Shown here piece after piece: positions 1 to 12,147 of a stretch of DNA of 64,000 nt (position 1 is the stretch's first letter; each line of letters opens with the position of its first letter). This stretch comes from [Phialemoniopsis] sp. UDSM-2020 (Eukaryota; Ascomycota; Sordariomycetes; Thyridiales; Thyridiaceae). The stretch spans positions 5,332,001 to 5,396,000 of the forward strand of contig JAEILZ010000002.1 of assembly GCA_018873225.1 (NCBI GenBank), in the 5' to 3' direction. Below the pieces are notes generated by a model that did no database searches, was not told where the DNA came from, and saw only the letters and a program-made list of their open reading frames with translations. A program made the position numbers and the translations under genes.

Positions 1-3000
1 GACGCGGCGCAACCATGATTGTTGCCATTGGTGCGTTGCTACTTTGGCTCGACTTTGATTAGCTTCGCTCGGCGCGAAAAAGTATGATGTGCGGCATCCT
101 GCCTTCTGCGTTGCTCGGTGACTTGAACCTGGGAAAGAGAAAGATGCACAGTGTACAGTGCATTTAGCTTCGTTCTGGCTCAGGCCAAAGTAGACCTACC
201 GTAGCGGCCCGGTGGAGGACTGGAGACAATGATGGGATATGGATGAGGCCATTCGCGAAGTTTACTGAGCAAGGTAAAGGGCGGAGGAGAAGGAGCAAGG
301 CCCATCCAAGCCCTTGCAGAAGCTTGGGACGCAAGTGCGGACGCCGTTGTGATTTCCGATTTCAGGTGCATCAAATTGATGCCTGTAGTGGGCAGGTGCA
401 GATCAAGGGTCCGAACTAACTTCCCAAGCGCGGGCAACTACCAGGATGGTCGAGAGAACCTGTCACATTTCGAGTCCCCTCTCTTTCAATGTTCTCTTGA
501 CGCTCACAGCATTCACTGTGCAAATTCGTGATGGATATTGAGGCTGCTCAGTACAGTGCTCTCCATCTCAACAAAAACAGCGATCGGATGAGCTTCCTCC
601 AGCAAGCAGCATTGGCAAGGTACTTCGTACTCGATGCTCAAGATCACATCCCCACTGGTGGGTGCATATCCATTTCTCAAAGGCTTTGGCGAGAGCTCCC
701 TACTGCAAGCCACACCGACTAAGAATCTCCCCAAGGCGTTCCCACCGTGTCTCGTACTCACCGAATCTGTCTCGGCTGCTTGAACCATTCTATGTACACA
801 GGTCTTCTGCCCCGCCGCAAAGCTCGCTCTTGGAAAAGAAACATGCACGTCTTGCATCACATACATTCAAGTCCGTGCAATCCTTGGCGGCACTGCCCGG
901 AGAATTACTAGAAGGAGCAACATGAACTCTGATCTGGGTTGGATTGCACATATGATCGGGACGCCCGACGGCTTTCCCAGGGAAGGACTTGTCGACGCCA
1001 GCGGCCTTTTGATTTCTAGGCTTACCACGGCACTTTTGCTGTTGCCCTGAGGGGGTGCGTATTGTTTTTCGAGTGGCTCTCCACAGGAGCAAGCCTCTGT
1101 CGCTCTGTGAATCGTTGGTGCCCAACTGCTTGTTGCTAACGGCAGTTGTCACAGAGGGGTCTCTAGTGGCTCGAGTCGCGAGCTTCTCGGCCGTCGAGCC
1201 CGGGGTCAAAACCCATGCAAAGCACTGGATCGACAGCCAACGTCTTTGTAGGCCGGTTTGCATCAGCACCCTAAGGAGACCCTAGATCGATGTGGCTCAG
1301 CACCCAACTTGTCGATCCCTCTCTTATCAGCGCGGTGATCGACACACCAGAATTTCCCGATCAGTAATTTTTTGGGAACCGCTCTTTCCACCGAAGCTGA
1401 ACACAGACCGATCTCAAGGAATGCTGAACCAACCTGTCCAGGTCGTCTTGTTTTCGCGCATCAGAGTCCGGAATCTCGGCAGAGAGTGTCAAAACGTGCA
1501 TTCTGGCCGTTAATGTAGTCATGGGTCGATCTGTCTCTGTTGGGTATGGTCCTGTCCATAAAGCAACCAGTTTTGACGCTAGCATCGCATAATGCTACGC
1601 ACACCCACCAAGAATGGGGTACGGTCATATCACATCGTCGCACCGCCGCCGGCCTCAACTCGCTTCATCAGAGAAGGAAAATCGAAGGGCGCCCACCCTG
1701 TTCGAAGCTCGGGCACCATGGCCAAGCTGAGAGAGTTGACCGAGCAGCGATGTGCCCGTCAGTGTCCGTGCGAGAATTAGTCACTCAGCCATCTACGGGG
1801 CACTTCTATCTTTGCCGTTGGCCATGAACAATTGCATTCAAAACTATCCGCGCAAACGACCCAAATATTCTCAAGGACAACAATCAGGGGTCTGCAACAT
1901 ACCTAGCTATGAGTACCAATTGTGGACTGGATTTGGGCATCAACAGTGCTACTTCTGTCAATGCAGATCTACAAGTACTTACAGTGGCTCCCACTATCCG
2001 GTAGTCTTGGCCCCATCGGCCTTGGCCTGGGATTACCCAGATAAGTACCTACGTGGCCGAGCATTTCCACGTGGGGAAGGGTTGCAAGATCGGTTTAGAT
2101 CCAATTTAGATCTGATGGAGCGGGCTCGGGCGAGCCAAAGATGACAGATCCTTGGATACGGGTACCCCTCCTGGTCCACATAGTGTGCGTCACCTCCACC
2201 TCTCCGCCCAGAAATTGTCCTTTCATCGCTCGGCCTCCTTGGCATTGGCCTTTTGCCAACCCAATTTCATGTCAAGCCGGTCAAGCTTCAAACTCCATCA
2301 CAGAATCCAAGAACATTTGAGAAAGGCGCCATTGACATGGTATCCCGGACGGATTGACTCGAAGCCATGGGCCGCCACCCCACATCTGGCATGATTCCAT
2401 GTCCCAGACCCAACTTCGATGTGCGTTTCTAAATCCGTCCTCGCCCGATCCTGCCGCTGTGGATTGCCTTTAGTCTCTGTCGATTTGCTTTCGCTGCCCA
2501 CGATTTCACTAGTGCGCGGTCGCTCGCTAAACATCTCCCATCCGCTCCTAGAAGCTGAACTGGCTGAGATTGTCCTGTGGATATGTTCGGAATGCCAGGA
2601 GTGCAACGGGACTGCGTTTCTGTCCCTGAGAATGCTGTTCCTCAGTAATCTAGCTCCCGGCTAACCTGCGCCTCCAGACCCGAGCTTGTCCAAACGGTGC
2701 GCCCGGTTCAATTGACCGAAAGGGTTACCTTCGTCATTTTTCAACGTTCGAGAAACGGTCCTTTTCGGCTTAGTTAGCACCATGACATCATGGCGTTCAA
2801 TAGCGGCTCGTTGACAAGGACAAATGCCATCCCGTTTACGACATGAACAATTTGTCCAACGAGCAGGGCAAACCCAGATTCTTTGTGCCCTCGGCCATTT
2901 AGCCTTTCAGGAGGGGAAATTAAGTCCAAACCGCTGCAGCCTGCCCCACGACCACGAGGACAACACGAGGACCCCTTGACAATTGCTGCTGCTTCCGATC

Positions 3001-6000
3001 GGGCACTTTGGCAAACAAGGCCATCCCGGTCCCCAAAACATCCCAGCAGCGCCCTACGGCCAAGCCGCCTCCTTTGTGCTGGCTTCCAATATTGACGTGC
3101 ATCGAGACATTCAATATACCAGGCATTGATGCCCCGAGGACATGTCACTTGTGCGTCATCTGGGTTATCTTGAGGCTAGCCAGTGTCGTAGCTTTCGATC
3201 TCACGAGAGTCTCCTGGGGCTCATTTCAATGTTCCCCGCTTTGTCATCGCTTCGCTTTGACCTTTGACTCCCACCCTCCTCGTCAAGCGCTGCGATTGCC
3301 TCCAGCGAGGCCACCTAGCTGTGCTGGGAAACGAGCTGAGCAGGCGTGTGGTGTGGCTTGCAGGAAATGAAAGTGAGACACGGCAGAGGTGGTCTGATCG
3401 TCCGTCTCTGGTTGCCTTGTGTGGAAGACGGTGGTGCACACCCGGAACACAGCCATCATTCGCTTGTATTCTGGCGTCGAATCTAGCGGCCCCTTCAAGT
3501 CATGAACCCCCAACGCACGCCGCCTTCCTGATTCGGGCACCATGACACTCTTTTGGGACTCTTTTGGGAGTGCGCTTGGGTCACCAGCTACCTGGTTCAT
3601 GGCGTCCCTGTCCAACCAATGACGAAGAGGTCATTGTCGGCAGTTGGGGGTCGAACTTGACAGCCAGTACCAACAAGCTTCGCCTATCCCGTCATGCACA
3701 AATGGCGAACTCCCAGACACGGAAACCCGCCGGTGTCGCGTGTCCTGAACGACTCGCAGGGTAATTGAACGTCATATTTATCTTGTGCTACCTACTTCGT
3801 AAGTCAACATGCTCGCTCGCCCTCTATATCCTAATACGAATCACCACGCGGTCGGGTGCACGTCGGATAGCCGTCGGGTAAAACATACCAAAACAGCGGC
3901 CTGGCTCCCTAGTTGCATGGTGATCTGCATTTCAAGCTTCAGGGTCCAATGGCCTGGAACTGATCTGCATCTGGCACCATCAAGCGATTGCCGACGCGAG
4001 GATGGGAATAAAAAGAAAGCCAAGCCCTCCCCCTAGCAATGCTCGTGCACTGAGACCTGCCAAGCCCATCACGTCCTGGTTCCCTTGCGTAGCTGGCTTG
4101 CAGGCCGCAAACCTAGCCCAAAACGGCAAATGGGAAGATCATGACGAGAATAGTGGACGGGTGATGACCGGGAATAGGGGTAATGATATTGGACGAAAAC
4201 GTTGAGTTTCTTCGGAGATTTCTCCATGGAGTTGAACCAGGTCCATCAGAGTTCAGCCTCCCACGTCACAGTCGATGCTCGCATTTGCGGCCTTTCCCCG
4301 GCTTTGGCAGCTCTCTCCACGGGGAAGAACCCGCGGTTTGCCCCTATCGACCGGGGCGTTTCCCCACCTGTAACCCAGCCCTGGAGGACTCGTCCGTTCC
4401 GGAAACCTTTTGGCGGTACCGTGCAGGTCCGGACAAAGATGGTAATCTCGACACAAACCGGTTTTCACAAGTTGGGGGACTTTTTGCGACTATTTTGGTT
4501 TGCACCGGCTCGTCGAGTCCGTGTGATGCGCCCATTACGATCATCGTAACCTATCGCCTTCTAGCCTGTGTCTAGAAATTTTTTTACATCGACGGTGCAT
4601 CATCACCATTGCTACGAAGTACGCCGGCCAAGCTAGGGGTACTGGCATTGAGCAACTGCATCTCCGGCCAACCTCCGCCGCCACCAGCTACATTCATCTC
4701 CTTTCGTGCGAGAGCTTGAGGTATCCCGGTGATGTCCGGCCTGTAGATCTTCGAGGTGTAGCGGCGACCCTTTGTCTCCTTGACTACACACACTCCCGGT
4801 CAGAGAACCTGGCCATTCGACCAGGTACCTCGCAATTGCTGTGAAGAGAGTGCTCTCGGCATATGAGCCGGTCACCTGACGAATACAATATGCGTCTTCG
4901 GCGTGTTGGCCTCTTGTCAAAATGTCCTGCCCTTTTTAGCTTCATCTTAGACCTGGTCCTACAGACTGGGTCTCACCAGGGTTCCGTAGCTTTAGTCTAA
5001 CGGGGAGCCCGGGTAGCAACTTGCCCTCCACACTTGCAGTAGTGAGAGAAATCGTGAAATCTGGGGGCCGGATGCACACACATGGTGAATTGTTGTCAAT
5101 GCAATGCAACACAGTCTTCTCTGGTTCTCCACGTTGGGCTTGACCTTGAAGATCAAAGAAAAATCATGCACGTCGACCTTCTCACTCACTCATGGATACG
5201 ACCTTGTCGGTGTCGGTGAAGATCTTTTTCGGAGCAGACGCCTAGCTCCCCCGCGGGGCGCCGACACATACCGAGATCTCTGAAGCGGGACGATCTCTGC
5301 TTACGTACTCCCCAAGGCTTCGTCTCGTTGATCAGAGCAACATCTTGCGAGAAGAACGGACTGGGTACTTACCCGGATGTCGGTAAGGCACCTGGGAAAC
5401 TAGGACGGCAGATGCCCGAAACTTCAGCCCATCTGAGTGGACAGACGAGGTTTCAGAAGGCGAAACGCTTGTCCTGTTTCAGGGAAGGTGAGAGAGTCGC
5501 GGTCCCCATAGGGCGTCAAGGTGAGGCGCCCAAAGGGGAAATTGATCGGAGGTTTCCGTGATGACCCGGGCTGTTGGGGCTTTACGTGCCTCGACGAGGT
5601 TCGTGTCTGTCTCTCTCGGAGTTGTGTGTTCGTCCATGCTCCGATCTCCGATGGGGTCCAGTCAGCGCCCTCTTTCATGGCGTGCAGGCCAAGAAGAGGG
5701 AGGTCCTGATGCGAGTCCTGAGAAACCTGCTAAAGGGCTTGGGAGATTGGCATCCCAAGAGGCCTCGCTTCTCGAAGGTCAAGGCGAGGACCTAGCGCGA
5801 TCTTGGGGTTTCTCTTGGGGGACGTTGTGGGAACAAGTCGCATCGCGGCACCTCGAACCGGGAGACGGGGTAGCATTGGCATGCCCAGGGGGTGGTGGTC
5901 CAAGAGCCCATCGCTGAAGACTGGCCAAGACAAGTGTCTGCCACGACGACGATCCAATCGCCAAACATGCCAACTTGGGGTGAGGAGAGTACCAAGACCC

Positions 6001-7646
6001 AAGACGTTCGAGGCCCTTTGTGGCATGAGAACGCCAGGCTATTCGCGCATGCAATGCTACATGCCTTCGAACGCCGTCCGTCTTTCCTGCAAGAAGAGCG
6101 ACCCGCAGAGGTGCCACCGCCCGCCGCCGCCCCCCAGATCGTGGGACCTGGACCCTTCCATGGTCCTGATGGATGGCGTGTTTGATGCAGAAGTGCCGTG
6201 CCGCAGGCTTGGGTTTCCAATCTTGTGAGGAGAATGTGGGTTTCGATTATTGAGGCCTGAAATGGGGCAGGCAGCATAACAGTGACCCCGTTTCTCGGCG
6301 TTCTCCGTGATATAGTGAAGCTATGGGGGGGCTGGTGACTCCATTCACACTCGGTAATTTAACACCACACACACCTACTCTCTGACACCAGTAAGCGAAT
6401 GAGGCCAAGAGGGAAATCAGCCTGGTAGAGATGCGGTGCAGAAACACCCGCGATCGAGTGGATGTAGACAAGCAAGAGCAAGAGAAGCGGAGCCGGTCGA
6501 ACGCCACGCTCGTCGGCGAAGAGGCATCTTCCCTGTAGATCCGCTTCAGCTCCGGGACCCGTCCGAAAGAGCTGCCGACCTCTTTTCGTAACATCGTTGC
6601 TGCAGACTACTTAGACATCGCGGAATCGAAGAGCTGCATGCCGGCCTTCAGGCATCTCCCCTGTAATCATAGGTCCTTCGATGAACGCCCAGAACCCGGT
6701 CCAGAACGCCTCGTCGTGGTCATCCAATGTAGACCACCATCGGGGCTTTCCTGCATGGAAAACCACTCGATCTCGGCCTGCAGCTGCTCCGCCCGGGGAA
6801 GACCCATCTACATATGGTCTTGTTATTGTTCTGCATGATGGCAATGCAAAGAGGCCAGGGGGACCCCGGGTTCAGTCGTGATGGGGTGTGTACATAGCAG
6901 CAATACTTCATTCGAGATCGTTTTCCTAATTTGTAGAAATTTCTCGAGGGTGGCGATGATGTCCTCGATGAGCACATTATGAGTAAATCGACGCTATACA
7001 GAGAAGGGCCGTTTTGTAATTTTATTGTTCCTTGGACGAGAATAGGGGGCGGTGAGGCCGGTGAAGAGCGAGTATCAGGACCATACGGACGTAAAGGCGG
7101 ATGAAATTGGGACATCACCATACGCAGTGGGCCGTTGACTAGAGCAAAAGGCCCCAAGAGAGATGCACAGAACAGTAGACATAATAAGGAATATATCTTT
7201 GCGAGTAGAGCAGAGGTCTGGAATCGCCCTTGCAAATATTCAAAGACTCATCACCATCACACACCGTTCTACAAATCAGTCGTAGAGACGAGTGCATGAT
7301 CTCCGCGACGACTCTGTCTCGTTCTCCCCGTGTTTGCTGCTTCAATATACCATGCAACCCAAGAACACAAGGTCAGCGAATCTTGGCCAAACGTATGTTA
7401 AGTTATCTCACGATATGATCGTGTGTCTTTGTATATAGACGATAGTCTCTTCTAATAGATCGCTCAATCCTTCGACAGGCTATCGTAGTCCTATGCAGGG
7501 CTTCGTCGCTCTACTTGAAAACGTGTCGACGAAGACTGAATGCTGGGTTCCTGCAATGCATTTTCAACCATGCCATGATGAACCACCAGCGATGCTTGTG
7601 ATCCCTGGTGCCCCTTTTCCTTCCCCGTCTCCGGCGAAGGATCTCA
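1..7646. other. Long stretch with no supported gene
   Basis: I see no protein gene here. The open frames are short (at most about 160 codons), overlap on both strands, often lack an ATG, and resemble no family I know. They also cannot be joined by GT-AG introns into a convincing protein. Base composition is balanced rather than AT-rich, so this does not look like a heavily RIP-mutated transposon. The last 200 to 300 bases probably hold the 3' UTR of the glutamate-cysteine ligase gene. The rest could be the upstream region of a gene beyond the left edge, or non-coding RNA; both are inference. Confidence 0.5.
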
Positions 7647-10114
7647 TTACTTCCTGCACCGCGCGCGGAACTTGCCCAGCATCTTGTCCAGCCCGGGGAT
7701 ATCGAGCCCCTTCCACCCTTCGGCCGTGCACTCCTTCTGCCCAATCTCCACCACGGCGCCGATGAGGTCCTTGGTGATCTCCTCGGGCACGGCGCTGTCG
7801 CGCGCGTACGCCGGGTGCTGCCCGACGAACTCGCGGATCCACTTCGCCGCCGTCCACAGCTCGCCCGACGCCCGCTTGCGGATCAGGTCGAGGTAGGTCG
7901 CCAGCTCGCAGCGCGTCGAGACGTCGACGTTCATCGAGTCGAGGTAGCTCTCCACCAGCGGGATCAGGCCGGGGAACTCGTCGCCGTCATCGTCTTCTTG
8001 CCCGGCCGCGGCCGCGGCCGCCGCCTCGCCGTTCTGGCGCCGGCGGCTGTTGCTGCTGCTCGTGCCGTTCATGATCTCGTCGATGGTCATGAGCCTGTAC
8101 TCGTCCTCGACGGGGCCCGAGGGGGTGGGCGGCCTGCTCACGGCGGGCGTGTTGGTGCCCGAGGTCATGCTGCGGGCGACGCGCACGGGGAAGGGGTTGC
8201 GGCGGAAGTAGAACTTGCGGTCGAGGACGGCGTCGCGGGCGTGGGCCGTCTGCATGTTCTCGTCGACCTTGGCGATGGGGATGTAGAAGTTGAGGTCGAA
8301 GGAGAGGATGGCGCGCGTGATGAGGACGATGAAGACGGCGAAAGCGGCGTTCTCGAAGTCGGTGACCTGGATCTCCATGGAGCGGAACTCGACGCGCCAG
8401 CCGATGTTGTTGTCGGGCGGCGGAGGCTTGAAGCGCATGTGCTGCCAATTCGTCGACTGCAGGTTCTCAAAGTGGTCCGTCTTGGTGAGGTCGAGCTCCT
8501 CGAGGTCCTCGGCGAAGATGACGATGGGGTCGCGGATGAAGAGGTGGGCAAAGTGCGTGGCGAGGCGGTCGTCCATGCCGCCGTCGAGCAGCTTGGCCTT
8601 GATGTCCTCGTCGATGACCAGGTCCGGGTCCATGTACTCTGGGCGTAGACGAGCGTCCGTAGAGATGTATGTTGAGTTGGATGCATACCGTGACTTTGGT
8701 ATTCTCCACCTGTCATTTTTCAGGGGCTGGAATTGGAAATCACGGTCAGTCCTGGGACAAATGAACTGGAAACAGCAGCAATTTTCAGTACGGCGGAGCT
8801 TACCTTTTCGCCCATCTCTTCTGCAGTCCGGTCGTCAACTGCGTTGCTGATCTGGTTCCATCTGACATCAGTGTCTGCAAGGAATCCCTTGTAGACGGGA
8901 GTCGCGGCCGTCAGAGCCAGCAGGATCGGACCCAGTGGGCTCAGCTGGTCGTACATCTGCCGACCCTCGGTAATGTTCTTCGCTTGGAAGGTGATTTGCA
9001 AGCAGCAGCTGCCCATACCGAACGCCATTGCGTCCATGTGAATGAAGTTGTCAGGGGCTGCCCCATTGCGAACATCGTCATCCTCTGGCCAGTTGTGCAT
9101 GTCATAGTTGACGGTCGGGTCCTTCCATGGCCACACCGTCTTCTCGTCGCGGAAGACAGGAACATTCACCTGCACTTTACGTCCGCGCCGTGACCGGATG
9201 TTCGCGGCCAATGTGGGGAAGCGGATGTGAGGGTTGGCGATCTCATCAGGGACGAACTGCGAGCGAAGCCGGGGTCCGGAGACAGGATAATGAGGGTCGG
9301 TGAAGATACCGGGGGAGCCCAAGCGTGGGAAGGTGGTGAGCGTGATGGGCCATTCGTCGGCGCGCATGTGGTCCTTTGCAATGACCCTCCTCAACCTCAT
9401 GTTGTACTCAACATCCAGGAGGTCCTTGAAACCGATGCCCCATGGCTTGCCCGGGGTCGCCTCCAACATGAACCTGCCAAACTCCGGATGAAAAACAGGC
9501 AGGGGTTCGTTTGCTCTGAATTGGCCGTCAGTAATCATAGAAGACAAATTTATAAGACTCTGTACTTACTTGCCACCAGCAATATCTTGCAATGCTGGGA
9601 CGCAGCCACCCTTGGCAGCCAAGGCCGAGTCATCTGCCAGGGCCTCGAGAATTTCTGCTTGCCTTAAAGACAGGCGTACATGAGGGTCATCCTCGGAATA
9701 TGTGACAACAAGATATTCAACCTAGATATGAATTAGCTGACTGAATATCGCATTACCCCTCAAAGCGTTGACTTCAGGGCACGTGGGGTTTTGTTGAAAC
9801 TCACCTCGTCTCCCCATAGCAATGCATCGCGCTCCTTGTATTTGGCCTTGTTCCAAATCTCGAGAAGTTGCTGATTTTCGTGTTAGTGATCGCGTTGCTG
9901 GTGTCTCTCTCACCCAGGTCGAAGACATCTATCTGGGTTGGCACGTGAGCCTGACGTACCTTGATGCCCCAATCCCGGACCTGCTGTGCATTATGCTTGG
10001 CATCCTCCCATTCAAGGGCCGTTCCTAAGGCACTTGATAGACAATTATGTTAATTGCCGTATTCCAAATCTCATACAATGCCCATAAAGACCGTCAAACT
10101 CACAGGAGACCCAT
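7647..10114 (-). CDS. GSH1: Glutamate-cysteine ligase catalytic subunit
   Basis: Catalyses the first, rate-limiting step of glutathione synthesis: ATP-dependent joining of glutamate and cysteine to gamma-glutamylcysteine, in the cytosol. I read six exons on the minus strand: 10114-10104, 10032-9960, 9870-9805, 9721-9570, 9515-8804 and 8726-7647. All phases join, giving 697 residues, the usual length for the fungal enzyme. The N-terminus reads MGLLALGTALEWEDA, followed by the conserved GDEVEYLVV segment that contributes to the active site. The FMLEATPGKPWG, GMGSCCLQ and YMDPDLVIDEDI blocks are family hallmarks. The first exon is only 11 nt, so a start search by open frame alone misses it. The gene is divergent from SPT16 across a 2-kb intergenic region. 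Identification is firm from the family sequence; exon edges are inferred from splice consensus. Confidence 0.96.
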
Positions 10115-12147
10115 GCTGCAAGTTGGTGATGCTCAAAGGAACCTTGTGCGACTGGAGCAACGCCGAAGTTCTCCGAATCGCGATAACTGGGGCGGCGCCG
10201 GTGCTAAGCCGAGCAGGGTTTTCGTCTGCCCGCACCAGGGGAAAAAGTATTCGGCGCTGCAGCGAAGCAGGATGCGCGAAACCAGTCCAGCGATCTACAG
10301 AGTGAGGAATTGCGACAGGTAGTGAAAAGGTGCAAAGCCTGAGTTTTCCTGAGGCTTCGAATTATGGTCAGATACTTGGAAGCAGTGGTCAGGCTAAGGC
10401 AGGCCGCTCCTAGGACTGTCCCGGATGTCAACTGACTCGGCGGCGGCAGCCTTACCGGAATAGTGTGAGGGGAGGGTATCTCGAGATCTGATTTGCGCCG
10501 ATGAAATCGTCATGGACAGCACGCAATCGCTCGTGGATGTGATTGGCGCGCACACCAGTTCGGTGGTGCTTCTGGAAGCGGAATTATGGGGATTTATGTC
10601 TTCATCGACACCAGACGAGACAGGCACGAGCAGGCTTGGAGGGCTATTAAGAAAGGCCGAAGCTTACTGGCGACAGACACGAGAGATCGCTTCCCGCGGT
10701 AGAGACATCAAAATCCAAGATTAAACCTCGTGTGAATTTGCAATTCGCTTGAGCATAAAAGGCGCGCTCTCCCATCTACCGACCAAGGCGGGGCAACGCC
10801 GAATGCCGCCGTTGGTTCAATCACCAATTTTTTAGGCTTGCTTAGAAATCCATCCTAAAACCGCTGGGTAGCCGGAGAATGGAGGCTACCACAGAAGGGC
10901 GCATTGAGGGGATGATGACCCGGGGAAGAAGGTCCCTGGGTAACATGCAGCGGCTCAGTGCTGACTTTGATTACATTGCCGCATACCGCATGCCGCTGTC
11001 ATGTCAGGCCATGCTTCCCGTAAAGACGCTCCATGGAGGGTCGATTGAGGTTGAACTATATGAAACCCGATACTTGGATAACGAGTAAGAAAGGACATAA
11101 GAGAGATCGTAAGGGTGAATGAACCGCCATTGCGAGGTGTTGACCTGTTCCGGACCTGGATAGTGGATTAATGTGCCGGCAGGCCAGCCGGGTTCTATCA
11201 CGGCGATGGCCGGTGGCTATCGGCCTACCATCATATGTGAAGTCAGTCAGACAGACTAAAGCCCACCTCAAGATCCACTCCAGAACCAGACATGCTCTTG
11301 TGCGTGAGGCCTGCGACCAGTCGTACGGTCATGCCTCGGTTCCATGGATACATCACTTGAGGTTGAGGAGAATAATAGGAGAAGCAGCTGCTTGTTCCGG
11401 CACCGAGACCCGTCGATGAAGAGACAAAGGGAAATGGACGATGGGCCGTAGCACTGTCAACTCGGCACTTGCTCGATGACCACTGCTCTTTGACCATGGA
11501 CGGCGCACGCCCGGTAGGGGAAATATGAGAGCTTGCATCTCGAGCAAACGGCGGAACTGTACTGCCAAAGATGAGTGAGAGATGCCACGTAGAACAAGGC
11601 TACGAATACTTGTCAGTCAGCCTGGTTGTGATTGAACCTGTCAAAAAAAAAAACCCAGGATGAGAAGATGAATTGCCGATACTGAAAAGAGAGTGCAAAA
11701 CAAAAAGTGAAAGGATTGGATGAACTGATGAATGAAGTTCTGTTCAAAAGATATCAATTGACATCGAAAGCAACGGGATATGCCATTATTTTTGCCTCAG
11801 GCTTCTATCAGTCTGTCAGGCAGCGACTTCTTTTCTCTTTATCCCCCGGCCACCACCCCCTTTGCCCTGTGCTGCCTGCCTACTTTACCAGGCTTGGCTG
11901 ATAGCGGCTCCTTAACGCGTGACGTGCGTGACGCGAAGCTACTAAATTTCCGCCCTCTCTCAAAGCTTGGGACAGCTCATCCACCGACCAACCAACCACC
12001 ACCACCAACCTATCCACCCTCTTCATCCACGCCTCATCCTGGGTTGTTTCAACACATTTTGGAACTCACTTTCCATCTCTTCTCCCCCTCAGCCTCGTCG
12101 CTGTCCACCCATCTTTCTCGCCATCCCCTCTCGGTCAATAATTCAAG
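10115..12147. promoter_or_regulatory. Divergent intergenic region GSH1/SPT16
   Basis: A 2.0-kb region between the divergent starts of GSH1 and SPT16, with no supported gene. Near the SPT16 side, at about 11915-11936, there are closely spaced GTGACG/TGACGT elements that look like CRE/ATF-type sites. They are followed by an ACC-rich and CT-rich tract running to the SPT16 start, as is typical of fungal leaders. The open frame at about 10512-10724 has an ATG but no recognisable product. Confidence 0.5.

Noticed and set aside
6611..6844. Minus-strand frame with protein-like segment (DEAFWTGFWAFIEG)
   Set aside because: Starts with TTG, has a stop shortly upstream, no ATG and no convincing splice partner. 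Kept only as a curiosity of the gene-free region.
7608..8648. 346-codon plus-strand open frame
   Set aside because: Exactly antisense to the last GSH1 exon. Its Val/Asp/Glu/Arg-rich composition is the mirror of GC-biased codons; not a gene.
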